From NCBI RefSeq assembly GCF_900177675.1, contig NZ_FXWM01000001.1:5527001-5591000 (forward strand): a stretch of DNA of 64,000 nt, given 5' to 3'. A model generated the notes under the pieces. That model made no database searches and had not been told where the DNA came from. It worked only from the letters and a program-made list of their open reading frames with translations. The translations under genes were made by a program, and so were the position numbers. Positions 50,606 to 59,820 of the stretch are shown one piece after another. Source of the stretch: Bacillus sp. OV166. GTDB lineage: Bacteria; Bacillota; Bacilli; Bacillales; Cytobacillaceae. Each line of letters opens with the position of its first letter. Position 1 is the first letter of the stretch.

Positions 50606-51532
50606 ATGAGTTTTAAAGACCGTATTGAAGCAGATGAAATTAAAATTTTAAGATTTCTAAACTCGCGAATGAAATTAGCTGAAAAGGATAAAATTCGCTT
50701 TCGTAACCTTGTGAAAGGATTTGAAGGTGAAGTTATGTTTGACTCATTGACAGAGAAGCTTCAGTGTCCAAGTTATATTCTAAACGACCTGTTACTGGAA
50801 ACTAGTAATGGTAAATTCCAACTTGATACAGTGATGATTACTCAAGACCCGCTCTATCTTTTTGAAGTAAAAAATTATGAAGGTGACTTTTATTTTGAAG
50901 GTGACCGATTCTATGCTCTACCCAAAAAGGAATACAAAAATCCCCTGCACCAACTACAACGAAGCGAATCCCTACTCCGCCAGCTGTTAGAAAGCCTTGG
51001 GTATCGAATCCCTATTGAGGCTTATGTAGTTTTTATCAACCCCCATTTCACCTGTTATAAAGCTCCACTTAATGAACCCATTATCTACCCAAATCAGCTC
51101 CCTCGCTTTATGCACAATTTAAATAGGAGACCGTCAACATTAAATGGGATGCACAAAAAGCTAGCTGACCAACTGGTTTCGATGCATCAAATTGAATTAC
51201 CTTATGATAGGTTACCTCCATATGACTATGGCAAATTAAAAAAAGGTAACATTTGTCGGGTCTGCCTCTCATTGAAGACTACTGTTGTAAATAATAAACT
51301 TGTGTGTGAGGATTGCGGTTGTCACGAAGTGATTGATCATGCCGTTTTACGTGTTGTGGAGGAAATTAAGCTGCTTTTTCCTAAAATAAAAATCACTACA
51401 AATCTAGTTCATGAATGGGGTAAGGTGGTTGAGTCTAAAAAAACAATTAGAAGGATTTTAAAACAAAATTATAGTGTTGAGGGTAAGAAGGAATTTGGTT
51501 TCATTAGTTTACATGACCAAAGACATTTTTAA
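50606..51532 (+). CDS. NERD-domain protein with C-terminal zinc ribbon
   Basis: About 308 residues. The nuclease-related domain (about 40-150) has FEGEVMFDSL, a LLLETSNGKFQLDTVMI core (Asp) and YLFEVKNYEGD (the ExK-type site typical of NERD and PD-(D/E)xK folds). The C-terminal part holds a zinc ribbon CRVCLSLK...LVCEDCGCH (about 210-235) and a helix-rich end. Start ATG at 50606, nine bases after AAGGG. It lies on the opposite strand to its neighbours, with a long tandem repeat directly downstream. Role unknown; DNA processing is inferred. Confidence 0.8.
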   Translation: MSFKDRIEADEIKILRFLNSRMKLAEKDKIRFRNLVKGFEGEVMFDSLTEKLQCPSYILNDLLLETSNGKFQLDTVMITQDPLYLFEVKNYEGDFYFEGDRFYALPKKEYKNPLHQLQRSESLLRQLLESLGYRIPIEAYVVFINPHFTCYKAPLNEPIIYPNQLPRFMHNLNRRPSTLNGMHKKLADQLVSMHQIELPYDRLPPYDYGKLKKGNICRVCLSLKTTVVNNKLVCEDCGCHEVIDHAVLRVVEEIKLLFPKIKITTNLVHEWGKVVESKKTIRRILKQNYSVEGKKEFGFISLHDQRHF

Positions 51533-51545
51533 CACAAGTGACACG

Positions 51546-51821
51546 CTTCACAGTGACCGTTGCTGATCTTTTTTCACCTCGACGGGCACTCTGCACTCTT
51601 CACAGTGACCCTAGCTAATCTTTTTTCACCTCGACGGGCACTCTGCACTTTTCACAGTGACCGTTGCTGATCTTTTTTCACCTCGATGGGCATTCTGCAC
51701 TCTTCACAGTGACCGTTGCTGATCTTTTTTCACCTCGATGGGTACTCTGCACTCTTCACAGTGACCGTTGCTGATCTTTTTTCACCTCGATGGGCACTCT
51801 GCACTCTTCACAGTGATCGTT
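51546..51821. repeat. 52-bp tandem repeat, five full copies and a partial sixth
   Basis: Copies begin at 51546, 51598, 51650, 51702, 51754 and 51806. The unit starts CTTCACAGTGACCGTTGCTG, continues ATCTTTTTTCACCTCGAYGG, and ends GCACTCTGCACT. Only scattered point differences exist. The period is not a multiple of three, so it is not a coding repeat. There are no unique spacers, so it is not a CRISPR array. Confidence 0.95.
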
Positions 51822-51835
51822 TATGGGTTAAAAGA

Positions 51836-51868
51836 AATTAAAAGCAGATGCACTTTGCGCATCTGCTT
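51836..51868 (-). terminator. Terminator of yusE
   Basis: 10-bp stem AAGCAGATGC/GCATCTGCTT (51842-51851 with 51859-51868), then TTAATTTC on the minus strand. Confidence 0.65.
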
Positions 51869-52175
51869 AGGATAAATGTTGTTTTATTTTTTCAAGCAAA
51901 AATGGAACTGATTGAAAAGCGTAGAGGGTTTCTTTTATCTTGCCGGCTTGAACAAATAATAGGCAAGGGACACTTTCAATTGCAAAATCCCTAGCAAGGT
52001 CTGGGTAGAAATTTAAATTCATTTTTCCCATATCTAACTCTACTAGTTGCTCAATGACCTGCAGCATTTTTGAAGCTACCTGACAGGTACCGCACATGGG
52101 TGTATAAAAATAGACTAACCCGGTCGCCTTTTTTTCAAGAAAGGCAGATAAATCTGTTCGATTCCATTCGTTCAT
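51867..52175 (-). CDS. yusE: Thioredoxin-like protein YusE
   Basis: 102 residues, thioredoxin fold with active site CGTC in FYTPMCGTCQVAS (about 23-35) and cis-Pro in ESVPCLLFVQAG (about 72-83). Non-standard CGTC redox pair. ATG at 52175, seven bases after the yusF stop, with a weak ribosome site, so probably co-translated with yusF. Substrate unknown. Confidence 0.9.
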   Translation of the reverse strand: MNEWNRTDLSAFLEKKATGLVYFYTPMCGTCQVASKMLQVIEQLVELDMGKMNLNFYPDLARDFAIESVPCLLFVQAGKIKETLYAFQSVPFLLEKIKQHLS

Positions 52176-52182
52176 ATATCTT

Positions 52183-52542
52183 TTAACCCATTTCTAAAAA
52201 TTCAGTATGAACATCGATATTCGCCCCTATTAGAACGGTTGCCAAATGGTGCACTGGCGCAGTTGCCACCTCACGATACATCCGGTCAATATACAAATGT
52301 TCCGCTTGTGGAAATTCTCGTTTTAACTGTTTGCGAAGCTTTTCACCTGAGGAGTCGGCATCCACAAGAATATAGACATCCTTATCCTCAAGAAATTCAA
52401 TTAGTTCATCTAATTTTGTGATACTGATCGTGCCATTGGTACAAATAATTTCTACTGGTTCCTTAACAATTCTTTTGACCTTATTTTTATCTGATTTTCC
52501 TTCGACAATAAGAACTTTGTCAACATACGAATCATTCATCAT
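52183..52542 (-). CDS. yusF: Toprim-domain protein YusF
   Basis: 119 residues consisting of one Toprim domain: KVLIVEGKSDKNKV (about 8-21, catalytic Glu) and VYILVDADSSGEKL (about 55-68, the DxD). Related to the RNase M5/small primase-like group. Function not established. ATG at 52542 or the next codon, after AGGTGATGG. Upstream of yusE in the same unit. Confidence 0.9.
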   Translation of the reverse strand: MMNDSYVDKVLIVEGKSDKNKVKRIVKEPVEIICTNGTISITKLDELIEFLEDKDVYILVDADSSGEKLRKQLKREFPQAEHLYIDRMYREVATAPVHHLATVLIGANIDVHTEFLEMG

Positions 52543-52685
52543 CCATCACCTGTATTAGAAGTTGTTTATGTTAACATATTCTAAAATATTGATTACGTGT
52601 GTATTCTTCTGCCTATGTTAACTTTATCATTATTGTCATTTTAAAAATAGGGATTTGCCTCAGAATTCACGTGAAATTTACCTAG

Positions 52686-52925
52686 TTAACACCATCCTCC
52701 ATCATCACAATCTGTATATTTTGCATTTGGGTTTTCTGTTGTTGTGACATGTTGATAGATTTTTTGTTGATCCACTTCAAAATGATGCTCTAATTCTACT
52801 TGCATGTGATCTGAAAGCTTCATTTTTCCAATCGGTGTATTATCAAGAAACAGTTCCATTTCCCCATTATTCATTTTGCCAATCACTCGATCGGTAACAT
52901 CGACTCTTTGCTGCTTTAACGTCAT
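52686..52925 (-). CDS. yusG: YusG family protein (DUF2553)
   Basis: 79 residues from ATG at 52925 after AGAGGGTGGGAGT. MTLKQQRVDVTDRVIGKMNN and MELFLDNTPIGKMKL fit the family; the C-terminus ends in a Cys-containing DCDDGGWC. Function unknown. Position between yusF and gcvH is as in B. subtilis. Confidence 0.85.
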   Translation of the reverse strand: MTLKQQRVDVTDRVIGKMNNGEMELFLDNTPIGKMKLSDHMQVELEHHFEVDQQKIYQHVTTTENPNAKYTDCDDGGWC

Positions 52926-52997
52926 ACTCCCACCCTCTTCAATATATTTATTATAAGGTTCCCTAAAATAGTAGAAGAAAAAGTGGGAAATTAAGAG

Positions 52998-53024
52998 AAA
53001 AAGCACCTTGACAAGGTGCTTTTT
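52998..53024 (-). terminator. Intrinsic terminator of gcvH
   Basis: Perfect 13-bp stem (52998-53010 with 53012-53024) with a T-tail in both directions, ten bases past gcvH. The single-base loop will open in practice. Confidence 0.85.
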
Positions 53025-53033
53025 CGTGATTAA

Positions 53034-53417
53034 TTAGCCTTCTTTAGTCATTTCTTCATATTGTTCAGCCGTCATGAGCTTATCTAGTTCACTGCTGTCT
53101 GATAATTCAATGACAATCATCCATGCTTTTTCATAAGGAGATTCGTTGACAAACTCAGGGCTATCACTTAAATCTTCATTTACTTCAACGACTTTACCAC
53201 TAACTGGAGCGTAAAGCTCAGAAACAGTTTTTACAGATTCAACACTTCCAAATGGTTCGTCCGCAGATAACTCATCGCCAACTTCTGGAAGTTCAACGAA
53301 AACGATATCTCCTAATTCATGTTGTGCAAAAGCAGTAATCCCCACACGCACTTTTTCCCCTTCAACCTTTACCCATTCATGTTCTTCTGAATACCGTAAT
53401 TCTTTTGGTGTACTCAT
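53034..53417 (-). CDS. gcvH: Glycine cleavage system H protein
   Basis: 127-residue lipoyl carrier. The lipoylated lysine is Lys63 in GSVESVKTVSELYAP. EEHEWVKVEG at the N-terminus and WMIVIELSD near the end are typical. It shuttles the aminomethyl group in glycine cleavage and is the entry point for lipoyl relay in bacilli, a link to lipA at 32895-33812. ATG at 53417 after GGAGGTTTTTTAAG. Confidence 0.96.
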   Translation of the reverse strand: MSTPKELRYSEEHEWVKVEGEKVRVGITAFAQHELGDIVFVELPEVGDELSADEPFGSVESVKTVSELYAPVSGKVVEVNEDLSDSPEFVNESPYEKAWMIVIELSDSSELDKLMTAEQYEEMTKEG

Positions 53418-53497
53418 CTTAAAAAACCTCCATTGTTTTTTTTTAAATCTATCATCGAAATAAATCGATTCCCATTAGTAATGAAGGAAGAGCAGGC

Positions 53498-53854
53498 TTA
53501 CTGCCACATTTTTTCATACTCTTCTTCTTTAAAGCCCACGGTGACACGTTCACCATCTGTTAAAATCGGCCGTTTAATTAACATGCCATCGGAAGCCAGT
53601 AATTCTAGCAGTTCTTCATCTGTTGCAGACTTCATTTTATCCTTTATCCCTAATTCACGATATTTCATACCGCTTGTGTTAAAGAATTTCTTTAATTCCA
53701 GTCCGCTTTTTTGATAAAATTCCTGCAATTCCTCACGACTTGGAGGATGTTCAACAATATGTACTTCTTCATAGGAAAGCTGATGGGCATCCAGCCATTT
53801 CTTCGCGTTTCGACAAGTGCCGCATTTCGGATACCAGTAAAACGTCAGAGACAT
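53498..53854 (-). CDS. yusI: ArsC/Spx-family protein YusI
   Basis: 118 residues of the arsenate reductase-like thioredoxin fold: FYWYPKCGTCRNAKKWLD (about 4-21), with a CxxC (CGTC) as in Spx and YusI. FYQKSGLELKKFFNTSG (about 48-64) and KRPILTDG (about 93-100) are conserved. Whether it reduces arsenate or works as a regulator is unknown. ATG at 53854 after AAAAGGCGGTG. Confidence 0.9.
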   Translation of the reverse strand: MSLTFYWYPKCGTCRNAKKWLDAHQLSYEEVHIVEHPPSREELQEFYQKSGLELKKFFNTSGMKYRELGIKDKMKSATDEELLELLASDGMLIKRPILTDGERVTVGFKEEEYEKMWQ

Positions 53855-54000
53855 CAAGTTCACCGCCTTTTCCTATTAAATATCAATGACTTGTTAGAGT
53901 CAATTGAATATTATCATAACGTTTTTCAAAATCCTAATGCAAAAAATATGTTCTACTTAAAAAAATTCGACTAATTTTTCAAAATTCCTTCCTTTTCTAA

Positions 54001-54040
54001 TATAAAAATTTAAGCCCCCTTCCTAATAGAAAGGGAGCCT
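54001..54040 (-). terminator. Terminator of the fad operon
   Basis: GCTCCCTTTC/GGAAGGGGGC hairpin (54014-54023 with 54029-54038), then a T-rich tail on the minus strand, just past fadE. Confidence 0.75.
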
Positions 54041-54047
54041 GATTTAA

Positions 54048-55832
54048 TTAAACTAGATAGCGTTCGGCTTTAATAATGACATCCGCAGCTTCACGTTTTT
54101 TCGCAATGACATTAATTGGAGTATGACGTGTAAATTTACGAAGCGAGGACAACATCATACGCAGGGTATCGCCTTGTTCAACAGCCACTAATGTTTCTTT
54201 GGCAATCGCCTCAAGCTCATTGAAGGCTTCTTGGCAGTAAATTTGCGTATAAAGAAGTTTCTGCTTGTTCTTATCTAAACCAGTTTTTGCAATTGCTTTT
54301 TCAGTACGTAACACAACGGATTCCATTGCATACACGTTAGAAACAAGATCCGCGATATTTGCTAAAACTTCCTGCTCTTTTTCAAGTGCTTTGCCATATT
54401 TTTGCGTAGCTAAACCAGCTGCTAAAAGGGCAATCTTTTTTGCATTTCTTACAAGATATTTTTCCTGTGCAAGTGGCTCATCACCAGGTTCTTCTGGTGT
54501 TAACATCATTAATTCCTCTTGAAGGGCCACTGCCTTTTGAAATAATGGAAGCTCACCCTTGAACGCTTTTTTCAATAAGGTGCCTGGCACTAGAAGGCGG
54601 TTAATTTCATTTGTTCCTTCAAAAATACGCTGAATACGTGCATCACGATACGCTCTTTCAATTGGATACTCCTGCATAAATCCGTATCCACCATGAATTT
54701 GTACACCTTCATCTGTTACATAGGCTAATACTTCACTTGCAAAGAATTTATTCAATGAACACTCAATCGCATATTCAGCAATTGAATTTGCCACTAATTT
54801 AATATCCTTTTCTTCTTCAGTTGAAAGTTTGCCTTGGTTTTCTTCGTACAGACCTATGGTACGGTAAACAGAGCTTTCTGCCGCGTAAATCTTAGAGGCA
54901 AGGGTTCCGAATTTTTCTTTTGTTAAATTGAATTGTGAAATTGGTGTTTTAAATTGTTGACGCCCATTTGCATATTTAACAGTTAATTCAAAGGCCTTCT
55001 TGGAACCACCCACACTGCCAACTGCAAGCTTATAACGCCCGATATTTAAGATGTTAAAGGCAATCACATGCCCTTTACCAATTTCACCTAATAAATTTTC
55101 GACAGGAACGGGAACATCTTCTAAAATAAGCGTCCGAGTGGAGGAACTCTTAATTCCCATTTTCTTCTCCTCTGCACCAGTTGAAACACCAGCGAAATCC
55201 CGGTCAACAATGAATGCAGTGAATTGCTCGCCATCAATTTTTGCATATACAACAAATACATCAGCAAAACCGGCATTGGTAATCCATTGCTTTTCCCCGT
55301 TTAGAATATAATGAGTACCTGCAGCATTTAATTTAGCCGTTGTTCTGGCACCAAGGGCATCAGAACCAGAACCTGGTTCAGTTAAGGCATAGGCGGCAAG
55401 TTTTTCACCTGATGCAAGGGCAGGTAAATATCTGCGTTTTTGGTCCTCATTCCCGAACAACACGATTGGCAGGGAACCAATTCCCACGTGAGCCCCGTGA
55501 GAAAGAGAGAAACCACCGCCTCCAGCCATTTTTTCGGTAAGTAGCGATGAGGTAATCTTATCTAGGGCTAAGCCTTCATATTCCTCCGGTACGTCAACGG
55601 CTAACAGACCCAGTTCACCGGCTTTTTTAAGGAGCATCACCGTCCGGTCAAACTCATGGTTTTCTAAATGTTCAAGCTGAGGAACTACTTCTTTTTCAAC
55701 AAAATCTTCTGCTGTTTTCGCAATCATCAAATGCTCTTCAGTAAAATCCTCCGGTGTAAATAGTTGCTCGTAAGAAATATCTTCAATTAAAAAGCTTCCG
55801 CCTTTAATGATTTTTTCTGTTTGGTTTGCCAT
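54048..55832 (-). CDS. fadE: Acyl-CoA dehydrogenase FadE
   Basis: 594-residue flavoprotein that catalyses the first step of beta-oxidation. ALTEPGSGSDALGARTTA (about 150-168) and the FEGTNEINRLLVPGTLLKKA region (about 407-426, at the usual catalytic Glu area) are visible, followed by an extra C-terminal helical domain (about 430-594) typical of the Bacillus FadE (YusJ). ATG at 55832 after AGGAGGAATAAATA. Third gene of fadN-fadA-fadE. Confidence 0.95.
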   Translation of the reverse strand: MANQTEKIIKGGSFLIEDISYEQLFTPEDFTEEHLMIAKTAEDFVEKEVVPQLEHLENHEFDRTVMLLKKAGELGLLAVDVPEEYEGLALDKITSSLLTEKMAGGGGFSLSHGAHVGIGSLPIVLFGNEDQKRRYLPALASGEKLAAYALTEPGSGSDALGARTTAKLNAAGTHYILNGEKQWITNAGFADVFVVYAKIDGEQFTAFIVDRDFAGVSTGAEEKKMGIKSSSTRTLILEDVPVPVENLLGEIGKGHVIAFNILNIGRYKLAVGSVGGSKKAFELTVKYANGRQQFKTPISQFNLTKEKFGTLASKIYAAESSVYRTIGLYEENQGKLSTEEEKDIKLVANSIAEYAIECSLNKFFASEVLAYVTDEGVQIHGGYGFMQEYPIERAYRDARIQRIFEGTNEINRLLVPGTLLKKAFKGELPLFQKAVALQEELMMLTPEEPGDEPLAQEKYLVRNAKKIALLAAGLATQKYGKALEKEQEVLANIADLVSNVYAMESVVLRTEKAIAKTGLDKNKQKLLYTQIYCQEAFNELEAIAKETLVAVEQGDTLRMMLSSLRKFTRHTPINVIAKKREAADVIIKAERYLV

Positions 55833-55927
55833 TATTTATTCCTCCTAATCTTTGATTAATGGGGGCAACTAGCCGCCACCTTGTAAAAGGTATATGTTCA
55901 AGAATGCTTGGGACAGCCCCAAATGAA

Positions 55928-57103
55928 TTAAAGTAATTCAAATACGCCCGCTGCACCCATTCCACCGCCGATACACATCGTTACAACACCAAATTGTTCG
56001 TTGCGGCGTTTTAATTCGTGAATTAGTGAGAGCGTTAATTTTGCTCCCGTACATCCAAGCGGATGCCCTAGGGCTATGGCGCCGCCATTTACGTTGACGA
56101 TTTCATCGTTTAGACCTAGTTCACGAATAACTTGTAGGGATTGTGAAGCAAAGGCTTCATTCAATTCAAATAAGTTAATATCCGATAACTCTAGGCCCGC
56201 AAGTTTGACAGCCTTTGGAATCGCAACAACCGGTCCCACACCCATAATTTCAGGTGGAACACCGCCAACAGCAAAGGATCTGAATTTTGCCAATGGCTTC
56301 AGGCCAAGTGCCTCTGCCTTTTCACGGTCCATGACAAGCAATGCCGCCGCCCCGTCACTTGTTTGTGAGGCATTACCAGCCGTAACGGTGCCTGACACTG
56401 AAAAGGCCGGGCGGAGTTTACCTAATGTCTGCAAATTTGTATCTGGGCGAACGCCTTCATCCTGCGAAAATTGAATTGTTTTTTCAACAAGCTTATTGTC
56501 ATTACCCACCGTCCGGATTGTTACATCGACAGGAACAATTTCATCGACGAATTTCCCTTCGGCAATTGCTTTTGCGGCACGCTGATGGCTTCTTACCGCG
56601 AAAGCATCTTGATCATCACGGGAAATTCCATATCTCATCGCCACTTGCTCGGCCGTGTGACCCATTCCCATATAATATTGCGGAGCCGTTTCAGCTAGTT
56701 TGATATTTGGACGGACAACATGCCCCATCATTGGGATCATGCTCATCGATTCTGCTCCGCCCGCGATAGCTGTATCGGTATGGCCAAGCATGATTCCCTG
56801 TGCGGCATAAGCAATTGCCTGCAATCCTGAAGAACAGAAACGATTGATTGTGATCGCAGGAACGGTATATGGAAGACCTGCTAATGCCCCAATATTGCGA
56901 GCCATATTGTTGCCTTGTTCGGCTTCAGGCATCGCACAGCCAATGATTAAATCATCAATATTTCCTTCATAATTTCCAGCACGCCTTAATGTTTCCTTTA
57001 CCACCAATGCGCCCAAATCATCAGGGCGAACATGGGCAAGCGTCCCTTTCTTCGCTTTACCTACCGGGGTCCTTGCTCCAGCAACGATTACCGCTTCTCT
57101 CAT
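55928..57103 (-). CDS. fadA: Acetyl-CoA acyltransferase (3-ketothiolase) FadA
   Basis: 391-residue thiolase. Nucleophile Cys90 in NRFCSSGLQA, His in NGGAIALGHPLGCTGA (about 340-355), second Cys in TMCIGGGMGAAG near the end. It splits 3-ketoacyl-CoA to acetyl-CoA. ATG at 57103 after AGTGAGGGAACTTAC; the upstream extension has no site. Second gene of the operon. Confidence 0.96.
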   Translation of the reverse strand: MREAVIVAGARTPVGKAKKGTLAHVRPDDLGALVVKETLRRAGNYEGNIDDLIIGCAMPEAEQGNNMARNIGALAGLPYTVPAITINRFCSSGLQAIAYAAQGIMLGHTDTAIAGGAESMSMIPMMGHVVRPNIKLAETAPQYYMGMGHTAEQVAMRYGISRDDQDAFAVRSHQRAAKAIAEGKFVDEIVPVDVTIRTVGNDNKLVEKTIQFSQDEGVRPDTNLQTLGKLRPAFSVSGTVTAGNASQTSDGAAALLVMDREKAEALGLKPLAKFRSFAVGGVPPEIMGVGPVVAIPKAVKLAGLELSDINLFELNEAFASQSLQVIRELGLNDEIVNVNGGAIALGHPLGCTGAKLTLSLIHELKRRNEQFGVVTMCIGGGMGAAGVFELL

Positions 57104-57228
57104 GTAAGTTCCCTCACTTTCTTTCAAATTAGAAAAATACAAATCTTTTATATTGAGGTCTATCTCCTCGTTCAAAACGATCTAAACGAAACCTTTTGTA
57201 AGAGGGGTCTTACCCCTTATTTAAAAAA

Positions 57229-59616
57229 TTAGTTTCTTAATGGTTTACCCTTCACAAGCATATGCTGCATGCGCTGCTGTGATTTTGGTTCCGAAATAAG
57301 GCTTAAGAAAGCTTCTCTTTCAAGATCCAATAAATATTGCTCATCTACTTCTGTCCCGAATGGTACTTTTCCGCCAGCAATCACATAGGCAATCTTCTTG
57401 GCAATTTTCAGATCATGCTCTGAAATATACCCAGATAAACGCATCGCTTCGGCACCAAGTAACAGGGTCGCATAGCCAGTTTCACCAACGACCGGCACCT
57501 TTCTGCGTACTTTTGGCTTATAGCCTTGTTCGTGTAAGGCTAACACGGCTTGCTTCGCATCATAAAGCAGATGATCGTTATTAAAGCTGATTCCATCAGA
57601 AGAATCCAAGAAATTATTTTCACGTGCTTCTTCAGCGGATGTGGAAACTTTTGCAGTGGCAATCGTTTCAAACACTTTATTAGCGACATTCTGCAGGTCA
57701 AAAGGTACACCATTTGGAAGGTTTTCTAAGTGCTTCATATAAAGCTCTTTGTTTCCGCCGCCGCCTGGAAGTAAGCCGACACCGACTTCAACAAGACCCA
57801 TATACGTTTCGGCTGAAGCTTGAATGTGCGCAGCCGGCAGGCACACCTCAGCACCGCCGCCAAGTGTCATTCCAAACGGGGCAGCGACGACTGGCTTAGG
57901 ACTGTATTTCACTTTCAGCAAGGCACTATGAAGGTTACGGACAATCATATCCAACTCATAAATATTGTCATCCTGCACTTCCATGAGCATCATCGCTAGG
58001 TTCGCTCCGACACAGAAGTTCTTTCCTTGGTTGCCGATGACTAGCCCCTTATAGTTCTTCTCAACTTCTTCCACGGCATAGTTAATCATTTGAACAATAT
58101 CAAGACCAATGGCATTGTTAGGTGAATGGAACTCTAATAGAGCTACGCCATCACCGATATCAATCAGACTTGCCCCGCTATTCTTTTTAATAACACCTTT
58201 TTGTTTCTTAATCTTTTTCAGGTCGAGTGCCTTTGGATTAAGTTCAACCAATCGATATTGGCCGTTATCATAGAAGAACAACTCGCCATTTTCTTCTAAA
58301 TAGAAAGATGAATGTCCTTTTTCTAACATTTCCGTTACCCAGGCTGGAACTTCAAGACCGGCTTCCTTCATTTTTTGAACGGATTTTTCTACACCAATCG
58401 CATCCCATGTTTCGAATGGCCCTGTTTCCCAGCCAAAGCCCCATTTCATTGCACGGTCGATGGAAACGATATCGTCAGCAATCTCGCCTAATAGCTGAGC
58501 GGAGTATACAAGCGACTGTGCCATTGTATTCCATAAGAATTGTCCGGCCCGATCATTGGCATATACAAGCGCTTTCAATTTATTCGCTGTGCCTTTTTCC
58601 TGCTTGCTAAGTTCAACCGCAGGTGTCGATAGTTTTTTACGTGGACCATACTCCAACGAGCTTGGATCCAATTCAAGAATTTCTTTCCCCTTTTTCAAAA
58701 AGAAGCCTTGACCCGATTTGCTTCCAAGCCAGCCTTTTTCAACCATTCCCTTTATAAAGGGAGGGATTTCGAAAACTTCCTTTTCTTTGCCTTCGACTTT
58801 TTCATAGACGTTATTAGCCACATGATAGAAGGTGTCCAATCCAACGACGTCTAGTGTTCGGAAGGTTGCACTCTTTGCCCGGCCAATGAGTGGCCCGGTG
58901 ATGGAGTCTACTTCGCCGACACTTAACCCCGCCTTCAACATTTCCTGAACAGTTACGAGCAGTCCGTAAGTCCCGATCCGGTTAGCGATAAAGTTGGGTG
59001 TATCCTTGGCGACAACCACACCTTTTCCTAAGACATCCTCACCAAAAGTTTTCATGAATGAAAGTACTTCTGGAGCCGTATATTGAGTAGGAATGACTTC
59101 AAGCAATTTCAGGTAACGCGGCGGGTTAAAGAAGTGCGTGCCAAGGAAATGCTTTTGGAAATCTTCGGAACGGCCTTCGACCATCGCTTCTACAGAAATT
59201 CCAGAGGTATTGGAACTGATAATGCTGCCAGGTTTGCGGTATTGTTCGACTTTTTCAAATACCTGTTTCTTGACGTTGAGGTTTTCAACAACCACCTCAA
59301 TGACCCAGTCCACATCTTTCAGTTTGACTAAATCATCCTCAAGGTTACCTGCTTCAATCAGGGCCAAATTCTTTTTCACCGCGAGTGGGGCAGGTTTTTG
59401 CTTCAATAATTTTTGAATGGACGCGGTACTGATGCGGTTACGTACTTGTTTATCCGCTAAAGTCAGTCCTTTTGCTTCTTCTTCTTTCGTTACTTCACAT
59501 GGCACAATATCCAATAATAGTGTAGGAATACCGATATTCGCTAGGTGGGCAGCAATTCCTGACCCCATGACTCCGGACCCTAGGACAGCTGCTTTTTTAA
59601 TTAATTGGTTCAACAT
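57229..59616 (-). CDS. fadN: 3-Hydroxyacyl-CoA dehydrogenase/enoyl-CoA hydratase FadN
   Basis: 795-residue bifunctional enzyme. N-terminal NAD-binding AVLGSGVMGSGIAAHL (about 10-25), dehydrogenase signature near HFFNPPRYLKLLEVI (about 145-159) and a second 3HCDH domain. The C-terminal crotonase domain (about 480-700) has VIGNQGKNFCVGANLAMM and GMTLGGGAEVCL, the oxyanion loops. ATG at 59616 after GAAGGGGGAGACA. First gene of the fad operon, under the FadR site at 59636-59653. Confidence 0.95.
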   Translation of the reverse strand: MLNQLIKKAAVLGSGVMGSGIAAHLANIGIPTLLLDIVPCEVTKEEEAKGLTLADKQVRNRISTASIQKLLKQKPAPLAVKKNLALIEAGNLEDDLVKLKDVDWVIEVVVENLNVKKQVFEKVEQYRKPGSIISSNTSGISVEAMVEGRSEDFQKHFLGTHFFNPPRYLKLLEVIPTQYTAPEVLSFMKTFGEDVLGKGVVVAKDTPNFIANRIGTYGLLVTVQEMLKAGLSVGEVDSITGPLIGRAKSATFRTLDVVGLDTFYHVANNVYEKVEGKEKEVFEIPPFIKGMVEKGWLGSKSGQGFFLKKGKEILELDPSSLEYGPRKKLSTPAVELSKQEKGTANKLKALVYANDRAGQFLWNTMAQSLVYSAQLLGEIADDIVSIDRAMKWGFGWETGPFETWDAIGVEKSVQKMKEAGLEVPAWVTEMLEKGHSSFYLEENGELFFYDNGQYRLVELNPKALDLKKIKKQKGVIKKNSGASLIDIGDGVALLEFHSPNNAIGLDIVQMINYAVEEVEKNYKGLVIGNQGKNFCVGANLAMMLMEVQDDNIYELDMIVRNLHSALLKVKYSPKPVVAAPFGMTLGGGAEVCLPAAHIQASAETYMGLVEVGVGLLPGGGGNKELYMKHLENLPNGVPFDLQNVANKVFETIATAKVSTSAEEARENNFLDSSDGISFNNDHLLYDAKQAVLALHEQGYKPKVRRKVPVVGETGYATLLLGAEAMRLSGYISEHDLKIAKKIAYVIAGGKVPFGTEVDEQYLLDLEREAFLSLISEPKSQQRMQHMLVKGKPLRN

Positions 59617-59635
59617 TGTCTCCCCCTTCAAACTT

Positions 59636-59653
59636 TGAATGAATACTCATTCA
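59636..59653. promoter_or_regulatory. FadR operator upstream of fadN
   Basis: TGAATGAATACTCATTCA, an exact match to the B. subtilis FadR consensus TGAATGAMTANTCATTCA, 19 bases before the fadN start. A second half-site TGAATGAGT lies at 59680-59688. FadR represses until long-chain acyl-CoA releases it. Confidence 0.92.
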
Positions 59654-59706
59654 TTTTTTTGCCAAAAAAAATTCACATATGAATGAGTCTTATTATTACT
59701 TACTAT

Positions 59707-59735
59707 AGAATATTTTGAAAATTTGTGCAATCCAT
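59707..59735 (-). promoter_or_regulatory. Possible fadN promoter
   Basis: Minus strand: TTGCAC, 17 bases, then TATAGT (about 59730 down to 59701), roughly 90 bases before fadN. The -10 has five of six consensus bases and the -35 only three, so this is a weak call; exact edges are approximate. Confidence 0.3.
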
Positions 59736-59820
59736 AAACGTGGAATTTTATAATTTTTTTTAAAATAAATTTTTAAATAATTGGCTATAAAAGGGCACCC
59801 TAATATCCGAGGTGATAACA

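Noticed and set aside
51546..51821. Possible CRISPR array
   Set aside because: Units follow each other without unique spacers and no cas genes are nearby.
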